DNA of 64,000 nt from Chondrosia reniformis (taxonomy: Eukaryota > Porifera > Demospongiae > Chondrillida > Chondrillidae). Where the stretch lies: the NCBI GenBank assembly GCA_947172415.1, contig OX359190.1, forward strand, positions 3,534,001 through 3,598,000, in the 5' to 3' direction. The position numbers and the translations under genes were made by a program. Below are positions 11,001-20,226 of the stretch, in pieces (the first letter of the stretch is position 1; each line of letters begins with the position of its first letter). Under the pieces are notes generated by a model. The model was not told the DNA's origin and searched no databases. It saw nothing but the letters and a program-made list of their open reading frames with translations.

Positions 11001-13862
11001 TGACCCTATTACTGAAGCTGCGGTCATGTATGGTATGTATGTCAACTTGTGGATACTTCAACTGACTGTTTATTCTGTTAGATGTTGATACAATGTTGGT
11101 TCAGAAGTGTACAGCGTTCAACCATGGACAAAGAATGACTTACAGCATGTCCATCCATTCTCTGCCAGGTACGTATGCATGGTGTAATTGGTACCAAATG
11201 ACATTCAATCTGCCAATTGGCAATTTGACTTTCTGCAAGTGAAGGCAAATGCTCCCCTCCCTTAAAGAGGTGCTTTTCAGAGTTTGGTCTAGTTATTATA
11301 AGACCTTGCAAGTGTTTTACTGGAGATACTGTACATTCCAAGCATGTGTATGTTATAGCAGTTGACTTCACTCAACCTTTACTGGACATGTATGTTTGTG
11401 TATGTATGAAGTGTTCTAACACTGCTTGCTTACATTGTGAGCCATTTTATGAGATTTATTAAGCCATGCTTGCTCTGTAGGTATTCCCTAAGTGATTAGT
11501 TGAGGAAAACAGCCTATTATAATAATATTTACCTTAGCCTCGTATTGATGTCAACCATGTCAATAAGAAAATGGTGTTTATAGTATTCGTGGAATAAATA
11601 AATTGCTTACCTTTGAATGACAATGTGGTTACTATGTCAACTTTTGCTTTTAGAGAAAAGAATCGAGCATCTTGACTAATACTTTGATTGTTTCTTATCT
11701 TGATTCAGAATTAGAGATTTGGAAGAGCTGCTTTACTTGTATCCCTGTGTTTTGAAGAATGAAGCGTTTGCAAAATTCTATCCACGTATGTTTAGTATGA
11801 TTTACATTATAAACCCTCAGTATGCTGTGCCTGAATGGTATGCAAGTAAATATACCAACTGGAACTCTACCACCTGCATCATGTCACTTTGTCTGTATTA
11901 ACAGATATACATAATTTCATTGGCACTCCTTCATGTGACTTATTCCAATTATGTTTTTGGGTTTATTTATGACTTTTTTAATCAATATTAGTTTGAACTA
12001 TCATTACATTTTCTATTTACATAACTTAAATTTCTCATTACATAGCATATATTTCTCTTGAAATATCCTACATACCTGATTGTCTTAGCCTATACAATAT
12101 AAAAATAACCTTCAAAATGTTAATAGTTGTGGTTTGTAAATCAGTTGATGGTACATTAAATAATAAACTGTATACATCACAGTAACCTTCATAAGTTCTT
12201 GTTAAGATTCACATTTGAGACTCCTAATTCCTTGGATCTCATATTGTCTGGATAAGTGAGGTTTATGTACTCTTTCTTATTGGCCCATTCAGAGCCTATT
12301 GATGAGTCAGCAGATCCAGCTAAGTATGTGGGATGCACTGTGGTGGTCTCGCTACACCCTCCTGGATCATCCCGAACAAACACTGAAGCTTCAATGTGAG
12401 TATACATAACTGTTGTATACCTCTTGTATACCTCTTGTATACCTGTTGTATACCTCTTGTATACCTTTTGTATACCTGTTTATACCTCTTGTATACCTCC
12501 TGTATACCTCTTGTATACCTCTTGTATAGCTGTTGTATACCTGTTGTATACCTGTTGTATACCTGTTGCATACCTCTTGTATACCTCTTGTATACCTGTT
12601 GTATACCTGTTGTATACCTCTTGTATACCTCTTGTATAGCTGTTGTACGTATACCTCTTGTATAGCTGTTGTATACCTCCTGTATACCTGTTCAGTGTTT
12701 TAAGGTATCTGTTTAATTTTAAACACTGAAAATTTTTGGGATTTGATTGAAATGGTCACTTTAAGTAGAGACTGTCATAGAGAGGTGACCGTTCCACTGT
12801 ACATGGAGTGTTCCTCACTTTGTTGCAGGTCCTTACCTCTGAGTAGTCCGATAATAAGGCCAGACAGCATTGGACAGCCCTCCCCCATGCCACAATACGG
12901 GTTACATGTAAGTGTTTACCAACATGTGTGCATGCATGTATACATACAGATTAGCCTATGGATGATGGTAGCCAAAAACCAATAGATGACATCATTGTAC
13001 GCATTGGTTGGCTATCTTAACACATTGCTTATGATAGCCTCTCTCACATGCATACATACTTGTGTGTGTCTGTGTGCATGTATAAGTAGATTCATACTGT
13101 GACTTGTGGTAGCCAGTAGACATATATGACCATATTAGGATTACATCATCATCAGCACTATTTAAGATCTCTCAATTGAAATGGACAGTTATATATGTAA
13201 TAGACTACAATACTTAACTGCTGTTAATAACTGACCACTTTTTCCTACCACAGAACCAGCCCTCTCCGTTGCAACCTTTTGGAGTGAGTGATTGCATAAT
13301 ACTCTCACTTGTTTATTAGAAACAGATAATTGCTTACTGAATACATATTATAAGTGTTTACAAACAGTTATCTCAACAGAAGAACAAAGAGTCCAAGAAG
13401 GCTCTTGTATCCTCATCCAAACCTATCTAGGTCTAATTTTCTATAATTCTGAACTTACAGTTTTCTCTCTCCTTTTTATCCTGTACATAGTATGGTATGT
13501 ATTAAAAGAATACTCATATAAAAGTTTTCATAGGTAGAAAGTATTTAGACCAGTGAATGCTAAATTATTAGACAAATGTGATTTCTAAATAAATTCAGTT
13601 TAAATACTCTAAATTGTATCTCACTGTTTTAAGGCATACGTATCTGAGGTATTTGTTACATTTAGTCCTATTAGAATGCCACTTGCCATGATATTGCTGG
13701 AATCATGTTTTATTAGTGTTTTACATACCTACCATTTTTTCATGTTTCTTCCAAATAGAATGAACATGAAGAAAATAGAATGAACATGAAGAATTTCCCC
13801 AACCTCCAGGTGCACAGGGACTGTTTAATTCTACTTTTGATGGGCGATCACTTTACCACTAA
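5022..13862 (+). CDS. STAT: STAT transcription factor (STAT5-like), 5' exons not seen
   Basis: Fifteen exons join in phase: 5022-5192, 5703-5837, 6376-6417, 8881-8908, 9197-9241, 9322-9492, 10212-10356, 10431-10578, 10786-10910, 11105-11168, 11709-11785, 12293-12395, 12829-12907, 13254-13283 and 13779-13862. The 482 codons cover the end of the coiled coil ([10 protein letters not shown]), the DNA-binding domain ([36 protein letters not shown]), the linker (FWSWFYQ) and the SH2 domain ([17 protein letters not shown], with the phosphotyrosine-binding Arg). A tail follows with a candidate activation tyrosine (AKYVG) and Pro-rich sequence ending in [16 protein letters not shown] and the IINEQQA region are closest to vertebrate STAT5/6 by memory. 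STATs dimerise after JAK phosphorylation and bind DNA in the nucleus. The N-terminal domain and most of the coiled coil are absent upstream. The 28-nt exon at 8881 is inferred from phase and STAT similarity. Confidence 0.9.
5466..5660. repeat. 22-bp minisatellite in STAT intron
   Basis: About eight diverged copies of a roughly 22-bp unit (CAGTATTGCTCAATGGTATA and variants) lie between the first two visible STAT exons. Any ORF here is a by-product of the repeat. Confidence 0.85.
6050..6200. mobile_element. Possible small MITE-like fragment in STAT intron
   Basis: A segment rich in GCGAAATTT/AAATTTTGC words in both orientations (CGCAAAATTTT near 6057, GCGAAATTTGCA near 6153, GCGGAAATTTTGCA near 6178) resembles the ends of small inverted-repeat elements. 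Edges and target duplication are not clear. Confidence 0.35.
7480..7557. repeat. 17-bp tandem repeat
   Basis: Four to five copies of CATATCTACATACATAC lie head to tail in a STAT intron. Confidence 0.9.
8296..8756. repeat. 24-bp minisatellite, about 19 copies
   Basis: The unit GAAGTGGTAGCTGGATGGAT plus GGGT is tandemly repeated about 19 times with few substitutions (GTAGTGG/GAAATGG variants) and one 1-bp loss near 8437. It lies in the 2.5-kb STAT intron about 125 bp before the 28-nt exon at 8881. Because the unit length is a multiple of three, it opens long repetitive ORFs on both strands that are not genes. Confidence 0.95.
9525..9845. mobile_element. Degenerate MITE-like repeat in STAT intron
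   Basis: The segment begins ACCGTATTTGTCTAAATGGA and carries repeated GGCTTCTATT words (9545, 9577, 9593, 9609 and again 9825). This pattern recalls CGGTATTT-type small elements of many animal genomes, by memory. The right-hand inverted end is not clearly preserved. Confidence 0.4.
10660..10770. repeat. CCAT/CCGT tetranucleotide microsatellite
   Basis: Interrupted (CCAT)n runs into (CCGT)6, ending about 15 bp before the splice acceptor of the STAT SH2 exon (10786). It occupies the place of the polypyrimidine tract, so length changes might affect recognition of that exon. Confidence 0.95.
10925..11012. repeat. Two-copy 40-bp tandem repeat
   Basis: The phrase ATTAGTCACATGATCCAAGT plus the following 20 bp (GTTGGTCACATGACCCTATT) occurs twice in a row just after the STAT SH2 exon. 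Confidence 0.85.
12412..12692. repeat. 11-bp minisatellite in STAT intron
   Basis: About 25 copies of CTTGTATACCT / GTTGTATACCT. The array begins about 17 bp after the donor of the exon that holds the candidate activation tyrosine. Confidence 0.95.
13759..13798 (+). promoter_or_regulatory. Duplicated 3' splice acceptor at the last STAT exon
   Basis: The 20-bp block AATGAACATGAAGAAAATAG is followed by a second AATGAACATGAAGAA, so two AG acceptors lie 20 bp apart (exon starts 13759 or 13779). The distal one gives the short ending [12 protein letters not shown]...SLYH. The proximal one shifts the frame and gives a longer, different tail. Both are open. Confidence 0.7.
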
Positions 13863-16107
13863 TCATCGAGCCACCACAAATCGTTATTTGTTACTACCAC
13901 TGCAATTTTGTTTCTTTCCTAGACAACATTCTTAGCATCTCAGCATTCCCTTCTCTCCATTCTTATCTAATATGCGTGCTTAGTGTATCTCCTTTTATAA
14001 ACACACACTCACACACAAATGTAATAATCCACAGGAAGTTACTAGAGTTTGTATTTAAACATTATTGTTTGTATGCTGCAGCTAAATAATCCATTTTATA
14101 TTTGTATGATTAATGATTAGTGTAAAATGCTAATTGTCGTAACCATCAAAGCATCTATATATATGAGGCTGCATGCATGGTTTTACAAGTGCATTTCCTG
14201 CAGGAATGGTTTCTGCCTCATATTAGGAGCCATAAATAAAGACAATGTCATTCTTAGAAGTTCGAAGAAGGATGGTCGGATGGTCAGGTGTTGGAACAAT
14301 GATCATCAATAGTATATCTGGAAAAGTATTGAAACAAGACAGTGATCATGAAAGATACAGAAGTCCATATACACATCACTTCAGTGTTTTGGCGCACCAT
14401 GGACATAATGGATTCATTCCCTTTAAGTCCCTTCATAAAAGTCATAATTACTCCCTCTTTCCTTCCCAGCATGGAGGTTCATCTTGTAGCTAACATGATT
14501 GGCCTTTTCTTCCTCTCTCTCAGTACTGTAAATCAGTTTGTACAAGTACAGCTACTACAACAAATATTTATAGAGCAGTGAGAAAGTACAGTAAGATTTG
14601 GTATAACAGACCAATCTAAACTAATGAAATGTTAAACACAACATTAATCTGGTGTAAATCCTAAAAAGCTATTTAGACTTTGGGTCATTTTCAGCTATTT
14701 CTTGTACAAGTATAATACAAATTTATTATAAACTGCACTTGTACAATAAACAGCTGCAAATTCTGAATATAGCTGTGCATGCTATTTCTAAGGGTTTATA
14801 CCAGATTGTGTTATTACAAAATGTGTCACTTGGTAAACAAGCAACTCTGACAGTATTCTAATAATACAAGTTCTCAGATCACCATCACACTCTCCCAAGT
14901 TGTCAGATGGTGTTGTTTGCTAAAGTGTAAGGAGCTACCCATATTCTGGTGTCCCCTTCCAGTCTGTTAGCCCCTTCTTCATGTACCTCATAGTCTCTTG
15001 AGGTTTGTTGGAGGATCTTATATTACAAAAATGTCAACACTTGAAAGTGTTTTACTTCTCCAGTGTTCCAAAACTTCCATCTTTCTTGGTTACAACATGA
15101 TTGATACTCTGATAAATGTCATCTGTAATTAGCTATGTTCCATCCACTCCTTGCAAGAGTTGGTTGGCAATTTCTTTTTTTGATATAGAGATTCTCTAGC
15201 AGGTAGACCCTATGATGGAGATGAGTGGTGATGGAGTTGTCATATATACGTACGCATATATGAATACGCATTATAGAGATGAGAGATACAGATCGTGATC
15301 ATACTTATTATCCAATTTTTGTCCCAAACTACGTTGAGACATCTCTTAGCTGGAGATCGACACCATAAATATAACGTATTTTCGCCTCTATAGATAAACG
15401 GTAACACAACAAACTGGACGGATTATAATAAATTCACAAATATAAAGAAATTAAACTGTTTGACTAAATAAGTTAAAAATTGAGCAAGTTACAAATATAG
15501 AGACGAGAGAGACAATTCAATTTGAAAGCTACATTCCAAATTTGAAATCAGTTTTTAGTTTCTCAAGAAACTAAAAACTAAAATTGTCGGAGGATCTTGC
15601 ATCACAAAAATTTTTATTAAGTATTCTTCTGTTTCGTATTCAAATATATAACAAATTACATACTTCATAAAGTGACAAACAGAACTTGCTTAAATACACT
15701 GATGACAGTAAAAATACAAATTTGTGAATATACACAATAAAATTGGTTTATAAAGTATAGCTATGTAGACAGTGGATCTACAGTATATGTATCTGTGAAT
15801 GGAAATGTGTGCATAGCATGCTATGGGAAGATCTTCAGTGGAACCAAAGTAATGTAGAATGTACGCATATCTGCACATAGCATCGGTATAGAAGCTGACT
15901 TGTCATCGAATTGATAGCCATTTTTGTTTTGCAATCTGGAATGCTACAATTAATATGCTATATATACATGTAATAGATTGAGATGTCTATAATAATTGTT
16001 CAATGTCATTCAGTGAGTTTTTATATTTAAAAATGATACAATATATGTAAATTTCTAAATAGTATATTAAAGAGTTACTGTGACAGTCTATAAATGGAAA
16101 CAAGTGA
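13863..16107. other. Intergenic region between STAT and CARD GTPase
   Basis: No gene was recognised. It holds AT-rich sequence and, at about 14,870-15,180, words shared with the CARD exon downstream: ACCATCACACTCTCC..AGTTG.CAGATGGTGTTG at 14,880 against 16,421, and CTGTAATTAG..TTCCA.CCACTCC at 15,122 against 16,293. The order differs, so this is a rearranged, decayed partial copy. A shared phrase GGAGGATCTT..AT.ACAAAAAT also occurs at 15,010 and 15,590. Confidence 0.5.
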
Positions 16108-16110
16108 AAG

Positions 16111-19100
16111 TTACTTGTCCTCTTGTAGTTTCTGCAGAATCTCTTCATGTATTGGATACTCTACAGATGTATCATGAAGCACTTTACAAAACAGCCTCAA
16201 TGTCTCCTCTCTACCAGTACTCCGGAGGTGATGGAGAAAGATTTCATTCGATTCTTCTCCGCTCTTTGCTGTTTTGATTTCATCGCGTAGCTTGTCTGTA
16301 ATTAGTGGCTTTCCACCCACTCCCTGGTACAGTTCGTTGACTATGTTGCGAATGACGAGGTTTTTAATAAGGAAAATCCAGTGCTTGGCCCGTAAGGTCT
16401 GCTTCCAACTGCCTCCTTCACCATCACACTCTCCTGAGTTGGCAGATGGTGTTGGCTGTCTAACAACTTCAGGTCCTCCAGTACAGGTAGACTGGTCTTT
16501 ATAGAGAAGGAACTGGTCTCCATCAAATTCCACTTTACCAGCCACGCTCAACTATACAGAAGAAGATATAAAAATCAATAAATTACTTGTGTTGAATAAC
16601 ATATTAAATAGAGTCAGTAGCAGCAAGATTAGCATGTAAAATAGACAGTCTATATAGTCAATAATTGCTACATTCATGATAAGGTCTATTCTGTTGAATA
16701 CACAATATTATGCAAACTTACATTGGCATCACTGTCCTGTTCCTTAGCAACCCAAACAGACTCTCTTGGAGTAAGTCCAGTCATCTTGTTCAGTCTGGTA
16801 CACAGACCCTTTCTCCGGTTGCCACCTTCAAATCGAAGAAGATGCAAACTGGAGCCCTTACATTTCTGGTGACTGCAAATGACCCCCTCCTCTAAAGTTG
16901 CTTTCTCTTTGACAAGAAACTCTGCTCCAAATACTATCTCACTCACGTAACAAATGCGTTTGTACATCTCCCTTCTGATGTGCCTGCAGAGCTCAGTCAA
17001 GGATGGCTCTGTGTTAGGAAAGTCCTCAGGAACCAACAGTTGGAGTTGAATGAGGTCTTCCTTTTGGGAAAGAGCAATGTGGGCATCTTCTTGTGTGAAA
17101 AAGAACTGTGTACAGCCTGATTGGTTGTGATAGTACCTCCACTGTCTTCCTCTCAGCTGGATTGGGCTCACTTCCTCCTCCTTGAGTGCTTGTCTGCCAC
17201 TTGCAATGTCCACAGCCAGTCTGTGGAATAGACCAGTCGGTACACAGCTGTACCTGTCAAATTCGTCGGAACAAAATAAAAAAGTGAATCCCAAAGTAGC
17301 CACAGATGCTTCTAGCAGGTGGATCTGCCTCTCGGGAAGGGCTGCTGGAATGAAGTAGCGTGTCTCCTTCTCTCTCACTTTGGCTGCAATACCAATTTTT
17401 ACTAGGACCTCCAGGAGCCATCTTGTTGGGATGTCAGCATTGATATCTAGCTGCTGAAACAAGGGCTCAGAAAGAGCTTCAGTAATCACACCTTTTTCAA
17501 TGAATTTGTGTAGTTCTGGACTTGAAGATTCAATTGGGCCATACTGGACTGATAGCACTTTGGAGATTTCTTTGTACAGAAAGGTTGCATCTGTACAGAT
17601 CCACTGCTCTTTGTACTCACTCTCACTCAGATAAAAGTACAAATAGAACCCAAGGCTGTGAAACAGGTTCAGCAGTGCAAGGAGCTGTCCATCGGCATCT
17701 ACCGGTTGGATGTATTGGCATCGGAGGCAAAACTCTTTCAGTTCTGTGAACTTCCACATCTTCTTTTTCGCAATAGATGTGATTAGTTGCAGGCAGAACC
17801 AAATTTTTGGGACCTTCAGTGTCAACTGGTAGTTGGCGTCTGAAAGTAGAGAACGAAGGACATTTACAGCTTTACGAGTGTGCTCCTTCAGTTTGCTGTC
17901 TCCCTGTAGCTGACTGTCCACTACAAAGTAGCTACCAGCACCTTCGTAGACAATTGCTTTTGGGGGGGAAACCCTGTTGCCATCATAAGGCTTGTTGTTC
18001 ATTTCCTCTAGAACCTTCTTGTTGTCGTCCAGTAGAGCTTTTTTAGCTTTGGAATCTTTGGGAAGATGGGAAAGGTGAGTGCCAACAAGGAAAATGCGAA
18101 GTTGGGGCTCATTAGGCATGTCAAATGCTTTCAACTGCCGCTTGCTCTTCATTGACATTGTGTAGGCAGCTGTAATGGACTCCTTCATCAATTCCCAGGT
18201 TGAACGGCTGTTGGCTCTTGTCTCTTCAGTGGCTCCATCTCGACAGAAAGCATTGACATACGGATCTGTCAACCTCTCTGAAGCTTTAAAGACGTGCAAG
18301 AAGTTGCAGGGAAAGTCCAGTAGGAGTGGAAGGATATTCTGAAAGGAGGGCTGGCCTCCTGTGTCCAGGAGGTAAATGAACGTACACTTCTTTTCATCAA
18401 ATTCTGCTTCAGTGGAGAGATTGTGCTTCAGCAGGAAGCTGTCCCTGGCTTGCTCCAGCAGCTCTAGTGGGTCTTGCACTGCTAAAGCCTCAGTGGTATC
18501 ATATCTAGGAGGAGAAGGGGAATTGGAGACATCGGTTAGCAGCTTGGTCGTCTCACTGGCTACCTCTGTTGTCTTGGTGATACCACCAGGTAAAGTGGCA
18601 TCATTAGATGAAGCCTGTGGAAGAGAGGCAGGTGGAGCTTCTAGAGTGCTGCCTGGAAAGGCCTTCCTTTTCTCCATTTTAACCTTTGAAATAAGCTGCC
18701 CTAGCTTTTCATCTGTTAAAACTTTCCAGGAAGAACCAACTGCCAAACATTTAATGAAATCATACTTCTCTTCCTCTCCCTGGCTCCCCTTCCCCTGGCC
18801 TTCCTCTCCCTGGCTCCCCTTCCCCTGTCCTTCCTCTCCCTGGCTCCCCTCCCCCTGGCCTTCCTCTCCCTGGCTCCCTTTCCCCTGGCCTTCCTCTCCC
18901 TGGCTCCCTTTCCCCTGGCCTTCCTCTTCCTGGCTCCCATTCCCCTGGCCTTCCTCTCCCTGGCTCCCCTTCCCCCGGCTTTCCATTTTCTGCTTTTTTT
19001 CTCTCTGGTATTCCTCCAACCGATCTGTTCTTCCTTTTGTGTCTCCATTGTCAGCAATTGTGGCCACTTCAGGAGCTTCCAGCACTCCAGTGCTAGTTTT

Positions 19101-19325
19101 GTTTTCTCTTGCTGTGTTGTAGAGCAGGTAGTGCTTCAGCGAGGTTTTACCAACACGCGAGCCTCCTGTGAAGATTGCACGACTAATGTTCACTTCAACT
19201 GAACCATGTCCTTTTATGGCTTCTCCATACCACTTTGGTTCCTGCATGGCATACCAAGAAGAGATAGCTATCATAGACAATTGATATAAAGTGTAATATG
19301 TGTTTACAGTGTAATACACATGCAC
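16111..19325 (-). CDS. ROC-COR GTPase with C-terminal CARD
   Basis: Two exons, 19325-16722 and 16551-16111, join in phase across a GT-AG intron to give up to about 1,014 residues. A P-loop (GGSRVGKTS, about residue 54) is followed by a Lys/Gly/Glu-rich 10-residue repeat, then a G3-like motif (DTGGQPSFQN) and a G4-like motif (LVGTHLSHL). A COR region follows (WFCLQLITSIAK ... FHSLGFYLYFYLSE ... WICTDATFLYKEI). The second exon holds a CARD-like six-helix fold (KHWIFLIKNLVIRNIVNELY ... LFCKVLHDT). ROCO proteins are GTP-regulated dimeric scaffolds, and a CARD would recruit caspase or adaptor partners, so an apoptotic or innate-immune role is inferred. The first codon is unsure: an acceptor-like AG (ATGCAG before EPKWYGEA) suggests an upstream exon. 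The CARD call rests on pattern only; DEATH or DED is the alternative. Confidence 0.8.
18768..18985 (-). repeat. 30-bp coding minisatellite in the GTPase exon
   Basis: About seven in-frame copies of a 30-bp unit encode GKGSQGEEGQ and variants. They sit between the P-loop and the G3-like motif, an unusual place for a low-complexity insert, and form a charged loop likely to vary in length between alleles. Confidence 0.9.
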
Positions 19326-20226
19326 TTAAGCATATTTGTAGTATTCACTATTCTCACCTACTAAGTCATTCTATGAATAAGCAGTTTCAAACATTATCCT
19401 AATTCACAGGTTCTCGGTTTATTATTCCTCAACCGCCTGCTACAGTTAACATGTGATTAACCAGGAACTACTTTAACGTCCTTCTAGACAATCTGTGGAG
19501 TGTCCTAAATGGTTTGGTAATTTTTTTATCAGTTCAACCTTATCTGTTATTTGCTGTATTCAAACTGACGCCAGACATTTTTACCGAATTACATGCACAT
19601 GATATTGAACCTACGTACCTACGTTGGAATGACTTTGTGAGAAATGTGACTACTTTTAAATGTGCATTATGTTGTAAACTCATGTATACATGGACTCTTA
19701 ATCCAACTAAAAGTACGAAGCTTTCAAACGTCATTTTAATGTTTAAACGGACATGCTTATATTTTCACATTTACATGACACGTATACATAGGTAACGTAA
19801 TAATGACGGCTTTGAAAGACCGCATTGCATGCTAAACGCCTACTAGAATACGTTATGTACAAGCGTATGAAGACATTAGCTCTTTAGCTGACTGAGCATA
19901 CCTTTTTCTAAATATGGAAGGTAATGACCACTAATTGACTGCGGGTGATTGCATAATGATTTCATCCTTAAAAGGTTGACAATAAACAATAGATTACCCC
20001 CAAAGGGACAATCTGTATTCATAAACAAATATTCTTTTGACAATTCAGTCAGTAGGTCAGTAGGTCAACTAACAAGAAGCATCTTTAGAGAACAATCAAT
20101 TCAGCCAAGTAATACAGTCAATACCCGACATCTCTTCTGAGTGACACATTCATTTGACTTCTGTTTACCTTTCACTTACTTTGAACAAGAAAGACTAAAA
20201 ACATGGAAACTATAAAATGATGATTA
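19326..20226. other. Intergenic, nothing recognised
   Basis: AT-rich sequence between the CARD GTPase and the Helitron relic. Short ORFs here have no recognisable domains. It should contain the promoter and possibly an upstream exon of the GTPase gene. Confidence 0.4.

Noticed and set aside
12320-12665. Repetitive ORFs reading [10 protein letters not shown] and [11 protein letters not shown]
   Set aside because: Open only because of an 11-bp minisatellite in a STAT intron.
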